Positions 35,844 through 44,894 of a stretch of DNA of 64,000 nucleotides are shown here, piece by piece. Both the position numbers and the translations under genes were made by a program. This DNA is from Frondihabitans sp. PhB188 (GTDB lineage Bacteria; Actinomycetota; Actinomycetes; Actinomycetales; Microbacteriaceae), in assembly GCF_003752365.1 (NCBI RefSeq), contig NZ_RJUO01000007.1, forward strand, positions 1-64,000, written 5' to 3'. The notes beneath the pieces are model-generated. The model was not told the origin of the DNA. It worked only from the letters and a program-made list of their open reading frames with translations, and did not search any database. The first letter of the stretch is position 1. Each line of letters opens with the position of its first letter.

Positions 35844-36113
35844 ATGGCCCGAACAGTCCCGCCCACCCGTTGGGCATGCCGGTGCATCGACGCCGCAGGA
35901 TTCACCCTGCTGCTGACGGGCGCGGCTCTCTTCGTCAACGGCGAGGCTGCCGGCGTCTTCCTTCTCACCGCCGGTTTTCTTGTATGGCCGACGGAATGGG
36001 CCACCAAAACCAGGCTTCGGAAGCGTGCAGCATCTTCTGCGCCAAGGCCCGCCCCGCGGTCGATCCCATTGCCCGCCGCCACACCTACCCTGTGGGTCCA
36101 AGAACACGTTTAG
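35844..36113 (+). CDS. Small two-span membrane protein (89 residues)
   Basis: Spans AGFTLLLTGAALFVNG and AAGVFLLTAGFLVWP are separated by a two-residue turn, followed by a basic proline-rich tail. Starts 5 bases after the preceding gene. Function unknown. Confidence 0.5.
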   Translation: MARTVPPTRWACRCIDAAGFTLLLTGAALFVNGEAAGVFLLTAGFLVWPTEWATKTRLRKRAASSAPRPAPRSIPLPAATPTLWVQEHV

Positions 36114-36176
36114 GTTTCGTTCGGTTAATGAAGGTCGACCGTTTGAGGAACGAGCAGCTGCGTGGAAGGATCAACC

Positions 36177-36641
36177 ATGACCGCCCACCCCGATGACTCC
36201 TACGAGGCAGTCGCTCCCCTGTCTCAAACATTGCACCGCCTCGATGAAGCCCACCGCAGATTCCGGAGCCACGTCGCGAGAAGCCTCGCGATGACGCCAG
36301 CCGAGCTCACCGCCCTGCTAGTGATCGCAGTCACCCCCGGCATCAGCCCGAGCAGCCTTGCTGCCGACTTGGCAACGTCGGACGGAAACACGGCGGCACT
36401 CATCGACGGCCTCGAGGACGCCGGCTTGCTGCACCGCGTCCCCAGCAGCACCCAACCCCACCTCGTCACTCTTGACCTCACGGACGACGGACAACACACC
36501 CTTGTGAAGATGCGCACCGCGTACCGGACTGTCCTCGGCCAGGCAGACACCGACGGGTCATTGACCGCGATCCTCCCGCAACTCGACAACATCACCACCA
36601 CCCTGAACATGGCAGCGAAAAACGGGTACCCGACCCTTTGA
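36177..36641 (+). CDS. MarR-family transcriptional regulator (second)
   Basis: A 154-residue regulator with MTPAELTALLVIAVTPGISP, the recognition helix TSDGNTAALIDGLEDAGLLH and a wing PSSTQPHLVTLDLTDDG in which the usual D-R-R/K is missing, so DNA contacts in the wing may differ. GGAAGGATC precedes ATG 36177. It lies 83 bases upstream of a lipoprotein gene on the same strand and may control it. Confidence 0.8.
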   Translation: MTAHPDDSYEAVAPLSQTLHRLDEAHRRFRSHVARSLAMTPAELTALLVIAVTPGISPSSLAADLATSDGNTAALIDGLEDAGLLHRVPSSTQPHLVTLDLTDDGQHTLVKMRTAYRTVLGQADTDGSLTAILPQLDNITTTLNMAAKNGYPTL

Positions 36642-36724
36642 CTGGTCACGCGACATGTCAGCCTTCGGTGATCCAGTACTGTTCGAGCAGATCATTAGCG
36701 GCACAGCAACTATCCAGGGGGATC

Positions 36725-37195
36725 ATGAAAACCAAAGCCACCATTGCCCTTATTAGCATCGCCAGTATCGGCGTCCTCGCCGGGTGTTCCAGCACCACCA
36801 TCAACGACCCGGCGCCGGTGAAAGTCCCAAGCGTCGCCGGCCATCTGAGTAAAACCCCAGACGACGCACCCACATTCACCGACCTTAGCCAGAAACCGTT
36901 CATCGCCGACGGGATCGGCACAAGCACCATCCCCTTCACCACACGAGCGGGAACGAAAAGCATCAGCGTGTTTGTCGCCTGCGCAACTTCCAGCACCTAC
37001 GCTTTCGCGGTACTCGCGTCGAACAAAAAGATCACGGGCGGATCCGGCGACGACTGCCAAGGCGCTAACCTCAGCGGCTACGGAAAGAACCTGACCGCGG
37101 ATGACAAGCCGACCTCACTCAGCGTCACCGTCACCGCAAAGACCCCGTTCGAAATCACCGTCTACGAAAGCGGCGACCCACTTCCCCCAAGCTAA
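36725..37195 (+). CDS. Putative lipoprotein
   Basis: A 156-residue protein with a lipoprotein signal peptide (MKTKATIALISIASIGVLAG, then CSS; lipobox LAGC). The mature part is a beta-rich domain with two further cysteines (ACATSS, DDCQG) that could form a disulphide. GGGGGATC precedes ATG 36725. Family not recognised; surface anchored. Confidence 0.72.
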   Translation: MKTKATIALISIASIGVLAGCSSTTINDPAPVKVPSVAGHLSKTPDDAPTFTDLSQKPFIADGIGTSTIPFTTRAGTKSISVFVACATSSTYAFAVLASNKKITGGSGDDCQGANLSGYGKNLTADDKPTSLSVTVTAKTPFEITVYESGDPLPPS

Positions 37196-37377
37196 ACCCA
37201 GGACTCAGAGACGGATGGCCCGCACAACCGTAATTCCAGGGCACGACCACTTATGCCTCTGCGAATCCGACCCAGCTGCCCCTGCGACGCACCCGAAAGC
37301 TACCGGGTAACTGAGCTGCAAGCCTTTGCATCAATACGCCCCATACGGACGGTCTTGTACGGCAGAAACTGCCGAGC

Positions 37378-37866
37378 TCATGGAGTGATCTTGACGTACC
37401 GGTACCAATCTCGGGAATCAGGGTCGCCGACAATGAGATCCAGCTCCAAATGGCCCCCTGTCGTGGTGACCGCCCACATGCAGTCGTCAGTGTCCGGGGT
37501 GACACGACACACGGTGCCGTCATTCGAGCCGTCTTGCCTGTGCTGAATTATCCACCCATCGGTTCGGTCAATTTTTCGCGCCGACGCGTCCAGTTCAGAG
37601 ATGGCACCGCGTAAGGGAACGTCATGGAGGTGGACGGTTCCGTCAGCGGCGAATGTGATCTTGCCATCGTGGCGGGACGACCATGTGCCAATCATGTCGG
37701 CTTCGGCTACCGGAGTCTTGACGAACCCGGCAGCTTGATTTGCCAACAGAACTGCCGCGAAAGCGACAAAGCCCAGGGCAGCAACCGAGATAATCCCTCC
37801 CACACCTATGCTCACGATGGCAAGTATTCGCAATGGCCGTGCCCACTTCTGCCCCACCGTGCTCAC
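37378..37866 (-). CDS. Membrane-anchored protein with lipocalin-like extracellular part
   Basis: A 162-residue protein with an N-terminal span (ILAIVSIGVGGIISVAALGF extended to about residue 42) and an outer domain beginning MIGTWSSRHDGKITFAADGT, a GTW--- pattern typical of small beta-barrel stress or lipocalin-like domains, with two cysteines (TVCRV, DDCMW). GTG 37866 has AAGGG directly upstream. Function unknown. Confidence 0.6.
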   Translation of the reverse strand: MSTVGQKWARPLRILAIVSIGVGGIISVAALGFVAFAAVLLANQAAGFVKTPVAEADMIGTWSSRHDGKITFAADGTVHLHDVPLRGAISELDASARKIDRTDGWIIQHRQDGSNDGTVCRVTPDTDDCMWAVTTTGGHLELDLIVGDPDSRDWYRYVKITP

Positions 37867-38134
37867 CCCTTGATTCCTCGTCTAGCCGAGACTCCCACAG
37901 ACGGTTGCCCCACCCAAGATCCCCACACGAGGCACGCCCACGGCTTCACCACTCCGGAAGGAGGATCGGTGTTGCCGAGCAGCAGAATCGGCGGGTCAAC
38001 AAACCCCGTCCTTTAGGCCAACTCAGAGAGGAAGCCAGGACGCCCTGAACAGGAACATGAACCCGATTGCTGCGCCACTGGACAGCGACATCGTTTGACC
38101 ACACCTGGCCGGTCCAAACGTCACGACAGTGCTC

Positions 38135-38724
38135 TCACGCCCGCTCACGCTCGAGCGCCCGGGCACGCCGGCAAAACGTCGACCGAGACAAACCCAGATC
38201 CCGAAGAACACCCGCAGCAGCCTCTCCCCCATCGATCAACTGCAAGGCATTTCGAATCGGCCGATCCGACACCTTCTGCGGACGACCACCAAGGTCCCCA
38301 CCAGCCGTTCGCCGCTTCGCAACGGAGTCCGTAATACGCTCCCGTTTAATGTCGAGCTCCATCTGCGCCAACGCCGACATCACCGTGAACACCATCGACC
38401 CCATTGGCGTCGACGTGTCCACGTCCGCTCCCCCCAGGTTCAACACCCGAAGACCTGCCGACCGCGACCTCAGTCCCTCAGCAAAATCGAGCATGTTCTG
38501 CGTTGACCGGCCAAGACGATCAAGAGTGGTGACCACCAGAGTGTCACCGTCATGGATCGCGTCGAGGGCACGATCAAAGGCCGGCCGAGACGCTCGAGCG
38601 CCGGACACACCATGGTCGACACAGAGGTCATCGCGTCGGACGCCGGAGGTAAGGAGGTCCGCTTCTTGCCGGTCAGTTTCTTACTGCTTCGTCGACACCG
38701 TGCGTACCCAATCAGCTTGCCCAC
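38135..38724 (-). pseudogene. Inactivated serine recombinase (resolvase/invertase)
   Basis: An almost complete resolvase broken at the front. GTG 38724 starts GKLIGYAR, then one base is missing near 38699-38702, so the catalytic VSTKQ continues in a different frame, and an in-frame TAA follows at 38681-38683 (STKQ, stop, ETDRQEADLL). The rest is intact: GVSGARASRPAFDRAL, TLDRLGRS, FTVMSALAQMELDIKRERI, and a C-terminal helix-turn-helix (VLRDLGLSRSTFCRRARA). The 157-residue frame from 38608 lacks the catalytic serine. A repeat-rich site lies just upstream (38732-38880). Confidence 0.88.
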
Positions 38725-38731
38725 GATGGAC

Positions 38732-38880
38732 CTCCACGTGTCCCAAAACCAACGATGAACACGCAAACTCAAGCAGAGGCTTTTGGGACATAGATTTGGG
38801 AACTTCGACGTGGCGGAATTCCGGACTTAGCTCGGGTCTCGAAGTCGAGACCGTGGGACATCCCATATCCCTAGGGATAT
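38732..38880. repeat. Recombination-site-like cluster of inverted repeats, with left copy of a 21-bp repeat
   Basis: Includes the 21-bp motif CTCCACGTGTCCCA(A/T)AACCA-A (38732-38752), repeated with one mismatch at 45380-45400. Also the inverted pair TGTCCCAAAA (38739-38748) / TTTTGGGACA (38781-38790), the palindromes GGTCTCGA-TCGAGACC (38835-38852), TGGGACATCCCA (38854-38865) and ATATCCCTAGGGATAT (38865-38880). It lies immediately upstream of the broken recombinase, as res sites do. Confidence 0.65.
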
Positions 38881-39217
38881 GAGACGCAAAAGTCGGTTGC
38901 AGTTAGCCCCCGGTCACCGTGCGTCGTCACCGTGCGGGGTAAACGTGCGTCCGCGTGCCTATGGCGGTCTCACTCGAAGCCCTTGAGGATTAAAGAGCGA
39001 GGGTCTTTCCCCTCCGCACGGGATGAAGGCTCGGGCGAGACTAGGTTGATCCCACTCTTGGCCCGGCTCGAACGGGCTGCCTCCCCCCTCCCAAACTCGG
39101 CCGGGCCCTGTGGGCGGGTTGCCGGCTAGGGCAAGTCGAAAACACCTTAGTCCGGGCACGGACGGCATCCCCAAGCGACCACTGCATTCTCGAGTCTGGG
39201 CATGACAGCATCAGCTG
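38881..39217. other. 337 bases without a supported gene
   Basis: Contains GTCACCGTGCG twice (about 38914-38937) and a GCCCGGC-type inverted pair near 39060. No coding frame is supported. Confidence 0.4.
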
Positions 39218-39574
39218 ATGGACGTCATGACGGCTGGTCAGCTCGGCCTCACCAAGGATGAGATGCACGTGTTGAAAGCTGGCGTCGGTGAATGGTGGGG
39301 ATCAGCACGAGCCGACGACAGCCACGCAAGCGCGCTGGGCTATTCCTCGGCTGCACTCATGGAGAGCGACCTGGAGTATCTATGGACGGCCGTCAACGGT
39401 CCGGCGGCGCTACCAATCGACGCGTGGGCCCGAGTAATCGCATCGACTCGACTCGTGTCGACGGACAGAAACGCATCGGGGGAAGATTGGCCCTCGGTCA
39501 CTGGCTTCGATCAAATTGAAACCGACGAGCTGCTCGCCTCCGTCGAAGCAAGAATTCAAGCCCACCGCCAATAG
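39218..39574 (+). CDS. Unrecognised 118-residue soluble protein
   Basis: An acidic, helical protein (MDVMTAGQLGLTKDEMHVLK, then VGEWWGSARADDSHASALGY, DLEYLWTAVNG and an Asp/Glu-rich C-terminus). CAGCAT lies 6 bases before ATG 39218, close to the leaderless pattern. Its size and acidity would suit an immunity protein, but there is no family match to prove it. Confidence 0.55.
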   Translation: MDVMTAGQLGLTKDEMHVLKAGVGEWWGSARADDSHASALGYSSAALMESDLEYLWTAVNGPAALPIDAWARVIASTRLVSTDRNASGEDWPSVTGFDQIETDELLASVEARIQAHRQ

Positions 39575-39633
39575 ACGATGCACGTAGGACGTTCCCCTCC
39601 GACCGACGGCTCTCAAAGACGCGAGGACTACCT

Positions 39634-39852
39634 TTGCCTTCAATGAAGCCGCCTCGTCAGAAGACGCCTCTTAGCCGCCGCACTCGCGGGATACTTCTCC
39701 TTGTGATCGGCGCTCTCTTCACGGCTTTCGGCGTTGTTCAACTCACGCTCGGCACCCACAGGGTGCTTGGTGGTCCCGGGCATGCCCCGCTACCCTTCGG
39801 CATCTTCTTCATCGTCATGGGTGTGATTTTTCTGGCGCGAAGAACGCCCTGA
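39634..39852 (+). CDS. Small two-span membrane protein (72 residues)
   Basis: Spans GILLLVIGALFTAFGVVQLTL and LPFGIFFIVMGVIFLA with a GTHRVLGGPGHAP loop. TTG 39634 has GAGGA 6 bases upstream; ATG 39643 is the alternative. Function unknown. Confidence 0.5.
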   Translation: MPSMKPPRQKTPLSRRTRGILLLVIGALFTAFGVVQLTLGTHRVLGGPGHAPLPFGIFFIVMGVIFLARRTP

Positions 39853-39994
39853 CCGGTGATGTCATCGAACCGAGCTCCCTCGCGTACCGGGCACGTTAAA
39901 GGTCCGGCGTACGTGCGGGCCGGAAGGACTTCCACATACGGATCACTGCCACCCACCCTTTGATGCAACCTGCACGCGAGCCTAGGATTCGCTC

Positions 39995-40183
39995 ATGACG
40001 AAGCCGACCACCAAACTTCTCCTCATGGCGCTCATTGGTTTGCTGCTAATGGCCGTAGGCATCGTTGTTCTAGTCGTCTCACCGTCCGTGGGAGAGGCAT
40101 GGAGCGGCCTCCTGCTCGCGGTTGGGGCGGCGGCGGCAGCCGTTGGCATTGTTCAGGCGATACGGACTCGGCACCGTTCATAG
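39995..40183 (+). CDS. Small two-span membrane protein (62 residues)
   Basis: Basic start (MTKPTTK), spans LLLMALIGLLLMAVGIVVLV and GLLLAVGAAAAAVGIVQAI, basic tail RTRHRS. It has the best promoter in the array: TTGATG (39960-39965), 17-base spacer, TAGGAT (39983-39988), then ATG 6 bases on, so the mRNA is leaderless. Function unknown. Confidence 0.6.
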   Translation: MTKPTTKLLLMALIGLLLMAVGIVVLVVSPSVGEAWSGLLLAVGAAAAAVGIVQAIRTRHRS

Positions 40184-40354
40184 ATCCGGCGACTGACCTT
40201 GACGCAAATCTCGTCCTTCGAGCCCCCGGGGCATAGCGGCAATTCGACTCCTCGACGAACGACTTACCGTCGACGTCACGGCGGCGGCAAGACCCTTGTG
40301 CTTGGCTCACCTCAGGGCGGCTAGCCTGCGTTTTCAAAAAGGGAAGTCAAACTC

Positions 40355-40459
40355 ATGGGTGCATCCGTGCTTGGTTCGTACTGGTGGATTGTTCTCGTGG
40401 TCATCGCGGCCATCGTCGGCTACGCGATCTACAACTCAATCAAACACACGGACCGATAA
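40355..40459 (+). CDS. Very small membrane peptide (34 residues)
   Basis: MGASVLGSYWWIVLVVIAAI then VGYAIYNSIKHTDR: a single span with a short basic tail. GGGAAG lies 8 bases upstream of ATG 40355. Such peptides often act in complexes or as type-I-toxin-like peptides; no antisense RNA is evident. Confidence 0.5.
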   Translation: MGASVLGSYWWIVLVVIAAIVGYAIYNSIKHTDR

Positions 40460-40498
40460 CACCTGCGTCCCCTTGGCGCCGGAGGGAGGCCCACACCC

Positions 40499-40945
40499 AT
40501 GACGGCAGAATCAGAAGTAATCCTGGCTCCTCGTTCGATCCGCGTCCTGAACTTCTGTATTTTCGTTTTCTTGGTGATGATCTGTGTATTCATCGCGGTC
40601 TATCCGCCGATCCGTGTCGTGCAAACAGTGATCGCCGGCGTGGCCGCAGCAGTCGCCCTCACTGCTTCGATCAGGGTCCTTCGGTCTGGCTATGTGCTCA
40701 CCCCGTCCACTCTCAGAGTCAGAGGGCTGCTCGTCACATCATCAATCCCCAAGCATGAGATCGCCTCGTTTCCCACGGCCGGCGTCGTCGAGCGTCACGA
40801 CCATTGGGGTGGGACGACAAATGTCGGCACGGTGATGTTTCGCGAGGATCGACTCGGACGTCAGGAACGCCAGATCGCCCTCAGTCGACTACGAGCATGG
40901 CTTGCTACAAGCGCCACTGGCGAACCGGGGGATCCACCAAGCTAG
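40499..40945 (+). CDS. Two-span membrane protein with PH-like domain
   Basis: A 148-residue protein. Two spans (about 16-36 and 43-60) sit at the N-terminus, then a beta-rich cytosolic domain RSGYVLTPSTLRVRGLLVTS, SIPKHEIASFP resembling bacterial PH (YdbS-like) domains. A strong GGAGGGAGG precedes ATG 40499. A second protein of the same layout follows at 41034. Role unknown. Confidence 0.6.
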   Translation: MTAESEVILAPRSIRVLNFCIFVFLVMICVFIAVYPPIRVVQTVIAGVAAAVALTASIRVLRSGYVLTPSTLRVRGLLVTSSIPKHEIASFPTAGVVERHDHWGGTTNVGTVMFREDRLGRQERQIALSRLRAWLATSATGEPGDPPS

Positions 40946-41033
40946 AGGCAGCCAAGGCAAAAGCTAGTTCCGGCCACCGCCGCCAGTCTCCCTTCGCCAG
41001 GAGCAAAGACAACGGCAATGACGAGGGAGTTGG

Positions 41034-41519
41034 GTGGCACTCGTGAACACAGATAGCGGGGTCCCCGTGCCAGATATCGTCCTGGAGCAGCTTCGCTTCA
41101 CGAAGTGGGTCGGTGTCGGAGGCAGCGTCGTCATCGCCCTGGCCGGGGTGATGTTTCTCTGGGCCGGAACAACCATCTCACCCGGCTGGCCCTGGTATGC
41201 CTTCGGCATCATCGCCATAGCTTTCGGAATCGTTGCAACCATTCGCACTCCCCGGGCACGAGTCACCCTGAGCGACGACCACATGACTGTCTTCGGCCAG
41301 TTCTGGTCCCGGACCGTGCCACGGCGTGCAATCACATCGATCACGCCATGGCCATTCATCAAATGGACCGACTCTCACGGACGCAAACACTCCACCCCGG
41401 TCACCGTCCTCAACGCGCGAGGGGCGCTACCCAAATTCGCTCAGCACGCACTCGACGGTCGACGAACTCTGCACAAGTGGGCGGGCGTCGGCGGCGACTA
41501 CCTCGACGACGCACGCTAA
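41034..41519 (+). CDS. Two-span membrane protein with PH-like domain (second)
   Basis: A 161-residue protein, spans about 28-48 and 53-70, followed by RVTLSDDHMTVFGQFWSRTV, PRRAITSITPW: the same spans-then-PH-like order as the 40499 gene, although sequence similarity is low. GTG 41034 or GTG 41043 could be the start; GAGGGAG lies upstream. Function unknown. Confidence 0.58.
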   Translation: MALVNTDSGVPVPDIVLEQLRFTKWVGVGGSVVIALAGVMFLWAGTTISPGWPWYAFGIIAIAFGIVATIRTPRARVTLSDDHMTVFGQFWSRTVPRRAITSITPWPFIKWTDSHGRKHSTPVTVLNARGALPKFAQHALDGRRTLHKWAGVGGDYLDDAR

Positions 41520-41764
41520 CCGTTCCTCTGCGATCGCCGCCCAGGCCGCGCGGTAGCCGTCTGTCTTACGGGCGCCGAAGTGAATGAACTTAAGCCTCAA
41601 TTTGATTGCGCTCGTTCACTAATACAAGGCCCTGATGCGACTCGCTTATAGGTGGAGCCTGCCAGCCTCCGACTCTTCGCCGGCCAGTAGTTGTGCTGTC
41701 TCGTCTAGGGCGAGCAGCAAGCGAGCTGGTGGGCTGTCGTATCTACGATCATGGGGTCTGACAT

Positions 41765-42274
41765 CTACAGATGTAGGTGAACCGGATCGGTGACGTTCCC
41801 GTGGTCGCACCCATCGTCTGTGTCGGCGGAATGCCACGCCAGTTGGTACCTCTTCCGAGCAAGAACCTTTCCCAACGTGTTCTTTGCAGTGACCGTGATC
41901 GCTGCCGGTTCAGCTGTTCCCACGTCGAACACCCATACGCGCGGCCTGCTGCTTGAGAAATCGAGGAAGACCGGCACGAAGGTGGCATTCGCAGTGCCCG
42001 CGGAGCCCGAAGAGCTTTGGGATGCCGGGCCGGGGCCAGGCGTTGCTTCCCCTGTGCGAGGCGCCGTCACGCACGGCTCGTCGCTGGCGCACACCTGCAA
42101 CACAGCAACATCGGTGGCGTTGCCGGATATTTTCACCGTGACCGTCGGAGCCACCGCGTACGCCGCACACCCCGTGACCTGTTGGAAACCGTGCGTTGCC
42201 GCCGCGATCACCACCATGATGGCCGCGGCTGCTAACCCCACCCCTACAAGCGGCGCCACTCCCCCAGGCTTCAT
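41765..42274 (-). CDS. Unrecognised exported protein
   Basis: A 169-residue protein with an N-terminal span or signal (APLVGVGLAAAAIMVVIAAA), two cysteines near the start of the mature part, a Gly/Pro/Ser linker, and a beta-rich C-terminal domain (VPVFLDFSSSRPRVWVFDVG, ITVTAKNTLGKVLARKRY) ending in His-rich HGNVTDPVHLHL. CAGGAT lies 6 bases before ATG 42274. No family recognised. Confidence 0.6.
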   Translation of the reverse strand: MKPGGVAPLVGVGLAAAAIMVVIAAATHGFQQVTGCAAYAVAPTVTVKISGNATDVAVLQVCASDEPCVTAPRTGEATPGPGPASQSSSGSAGTANATFVPVFLDFSSSRPRVWVFDVGTAEPAAITVTAKNTLGKVLARKRYQLAWHSADTDDGCDHGNVTDPVHLHL

Positions 42275-42417
42275 ATCCCGATCCTGACACGTCCTACCGG
42301 ACAGGACTCTAACAATCCCGCATCACAAGCCCCGGCCCGTGCCTGTAGTGGTGCTCAGCCGGAACTCACGTGTTCCACTAGAAGAGAGGAACAGCCCTGG
42401 GAGAGGAGACGACCTAC

Positions 42418-42717
42418 GTGACGACTTTCTTTTCCGTACACAGCGACCAGAAGCAAGTATGGATTGCAGCTCAAGAAGGAAGCGGCGATCATCACGTCCT
42501 CGTCTGGGTGGCAAACGACGGCACATGGCGACGGAACATCGGCCTTGAGCAAGACTTCTACGCCTTTGTACGTGACCTCATTTTTCAAGAAATATCTTCC
42601 CAGGATTCAATCACTCGGCTTCCAACTTGGCCCGAACTTGATCGCGAGAAGGCCGCGTGGCTGCTCACTCTTCTCCAGCAGGAGCAGCCTGTTAGCTCTG
42701 CTGAACTCGGCTTATAG
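42418..42717 (+). CDS. Unrecognised 99-residue protein
   Basis: GTG 42418 with GGGAGAGGAG upstream. The product starts with a beta-hairpin-like MTTFFSVHSDQKQVWIAAQE and continues helical (QDFYAFVRDLIFQEI, EKAAWLLTLLQQEQ). The size and acidic character again resemble an immunity protein; no family match. Confidence 0.55.
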   Translation: MTTFFSVHSDQKQVWIAAQEGSGDHHVLVWVANDGTWRRNIGLEQDFYAFVRDLIFQEISSQDSITRLPTWPELDREKAAWLLTLLQQEQPVSSAELGL

Positions 42718-42837
42718 AAGGGCAAAGAAGCCGAAGTGCTGGTGTGCGAACTGCGCTCGCCTACGGGAAGCCGTTTCGACAGATAGTCTCGGCGAATGCT
42801 GGTGCTGTGCAGGCTCATGGGAAGGGAAAGCCAAGTG

Positions 42838-43035
42838 ATGAATGACGCGTCCGAGTTTTGCGGCTCGACCATTGATCTGCCCGACCTGCATGTCGTCACG
42901 TGTGGTGCGCCAGCCGGGTTAGTACATGAAGAACGTCAAGGATCCGTGCCCCGCGCCGACGGGACAGGGGCCAGCATTGTGTTCTGGTCCGCCCAGGAAT
43001 TCCGAGTCGAAACCGTTTCATTCCCTAACGACTAG
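42838..43035 (+). CDS. Unrecognised 65-residue protein
   Basis: ATG 42838 with GGGAAAG upstream. Sequence MNDASEFCGSTIDLPDLHVV, then VTCGAPAGLVHEER and SIVFWSAQEFRVETVSF. Probably a small beta-rich protein; unknown family. Confidence 0.45.
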   Translation: MNDASEFCGSTIDLPDLHVVTCGAPAGLVHEERQGSVPRADGTGASIVFWSAQEFRVETVSFPND

Positions 43036-43205
43036 CACTTCCTGACGATCCGGCAGACACCGTTTCCGTGCCGTAAGAGGTTCGGCTTGCGGGCACCTTG
43101 CGGTGCCACCAATCTGAGCGACCAGATGGGTAGTGTCAGCCGTAGCGAATCGAGACACATCGAGTCCACCGCGCACCGGCTCGCCAAAGCGCACTCGTCG
43201 CTTCT

Positions 43206-43726
43206 ATGCATGGCCCTAATCCGCCGCCGACGTTGGAGAAGAACTGTCTAGACCATTCAAAAACTCGCAACCACGCGTCATCGCAATCGCATTCTGGTTG
43301 TACCTCTTAGCCGCCCTAGTGCATCTGGCAGCTGAAATCGTAGTGGCCGCGAATGTCCGGGAGCTCATTGCAGACACCAACGCCGACGTCGCTCAACGGG
43401 GACAAACGAGCAGCGTCGTCGACCAGGTTGAAGCGTTAACTACGCCCTTGATCATGGGTGGGCTCGTCCTAGGCTTGCTATTAGTCGCGGGACTAGTTGT
43501 CTTTGACCTCTTCATGCGGCAGGGCGCGAATTGGGCTCGGATCGTTCTGATTGCCCTCACCGTTCTCTCGCTGGGCAGCATCACTCACACCCATGGGCTG
43601 GGAACACTGTTCGCTGCTATTTCGGTCACCGCCGCCGTCCTTACAGTCCTGCGACCGTCGAGTACGTATTTCCGCGCTACAAGTGCACAGCTAGGAACCG
43701 AACCCCACTCGGCACCGGGACCTTAA
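43206..43726 (+). pseudogene. Membrane protein, paralogue of 21212-21682, with an N-terminal frameshift
   Basis: The C-terminal 142 codons (from TTG 43298) encode the four-span protein VHLAAEIVVAANVRELIADT through GANWARIVLIALTVLSL, matching the protein beside the RHS gene. Upstream in the same frame homology continues (SRPFKNSQPRVIAIAFWL) but without any start codon. An ATG at 43206 (MHGPNPPPTLEK) is one frame away; a single missing base near 43241-43245 would join them. It is either a fresh pseudogene or a sequencing error. Confidence 0.65.
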
Positions 43727-43848
43727 CCGCCCTCGAGCTCGAAGTCCGACAAAGCCTTGCTTCACATCACGCGCCGTTTGCTACCTCGGGGCCCCGCACG
43801 GATGAGCCAAACTCGATATAGCCATCCGTGTGCTCGCAGAGGGTTCGG

Positions 43849-44322
43849 CTAAGGAATCGTGGGCTCCAGCTCGATGGTGGTCAGAGCCGAAATTGGCATT
43901 TCCACTATGAGGAGTGGGTATTGGCGATAGTCGACCGGCCAGGTGGCCGCGAAGCTTTCGAAGTGTTTCCGGACGGCCGGCACTTGTGTTCCGTCGATGG
44001 TTAGCGCGGCTTCGATTTCGTGGGTTGCGGCAGCCCGTTCCTCGATGTCATCGAAGAATTCTCTGCCAATATTTGTGCCGAGGAACGCCGCAAGACGGTC
44101 ATCCGTCAGGCACTTGAACAGCGACGCGATGCGCGAACTCTGGTAGTCGGTGACGCGTCCGTGGAAAACGACATGGTCGACCTGAACTGCCAAGAGAGCC
44201 CCGTTTCGGGCGCCCACCCAGCAGTGCATCCGGTCGCCAGATGAGTGCACCTCGACGTCCTCGATCCAACCAACAGCCCGGTAAGGCGTCGGGAGCGATG
44301 CATCCGATATCAATTTGTCCAT
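43849..44322 (-). CDS. Unrecognised 157-residue soluble protein
   Basis: ATG 44322 follows GGGGGACTCAACC; the upstream ATG at 44337 is less well placed. The protein is acidic with alternating strands (GWIEDVEVHSSGDRMHCWVG, ALLAVQVDHVVFHGR) and helices (DRLAAFLGTNIGREFFDDIE). No family recognised; it fits the general look of immunity-type proteins in this array. Confidence 0.55.
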   Translation of the reverse strand: MDKLISDASLPTPYRAVGWIEDVEVHSSGDRMHCWVGARNGALLAVQVDHVVFHGRVTDYQSSRIASLFKCLTDDRLAAFLGTNIGREFFDDIEERAAATHEIEAALTIDGTQVPAVRKHFESFAATWPVDYRQYPLLIVEMPISALTTIELEPTIP

Positions 44323-44501
44323 GGTTGAGTCCCCCATCGCAGGATCGCCGCGTCATTTCGCTCTAGCCGGAAAAACCATTGTCCGTTGGGCGTTCCCTCC
44401 CGACGGCCGGCCAGGCTGCGCAGAAGCCGTTCTTTACTGGACTCGATGCGCATGGGCAATAAAAAAAAACCCCTGGCTCTCAGCATCAGACAGCTAGGCG
44501 T

Positions 44502-44714
44502 TCACCTTCGCCGACGGAGGAAGGCTCGTGCGGCCAGGAACCAGAGATAAGCCACGCCTGCCAGGAGGACACAGCTTAAAGGTCGAACAGGGAATCCCCC
44601 GGCTGTGGTTTGAGTGCCGAACGGTGTGAAGATTCCGAGCAAACAGAGGATGAGAATGAAAAGGCCTACAAAAAAGACGGGCCAGGGTTGAGGCCGGTTC
44701 TGCTGATCGCTCAA
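44502..44714 (-). CDS. Small two-span membrane protein (70 residues)
   Basis: Spans WPVFFVGLFILILCLLGIF and LSCVLLAGVAYLWFLAA, polar N-terminus, and a basic tail (RAFLRRRR). TTG 44714 is the start, with AAGGGAA upstream. Function unknown. Confidence 0.5.
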   Translation of the reverse strand: MSDQQNRPQPWPVFFVGLFILILCLLGIFTPFGTQTTAGGFPVRPLSCVLLAGVAYLWFLAARAFLRRRR

Positions 44715-44894
44715 AGCAGTTCCCTTTCATCGAACGGAGCGATCCTAGACCTGACTCGGGCCGTCGCCTGAGAGGGGGTTCGGTCACTGCTCTCCGACGT
44801 ACGTCATAAAAGGCTCGAGCCGCACGCTGAGGGTTCCTGCACGCTTCTATCCAGACTTTTCCTGCCCGGGCATCTGCCCGGATACCTTTGAGGT

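Noticed and set aside
38135-38608. 157-codon resolvase frame as a functional gene
   Set aside because: It lacks the catalytic serine; the front is separated by a stop and a frameshift, so it is annotated as a pseudogene.
38914-38937. GTCACCGTGCG twice, considered as a CRISPR or tandem repeat
   Set aside because: Only two copies, with a spacing too short for spacers; no CRISPR array seen anywhere in the window.
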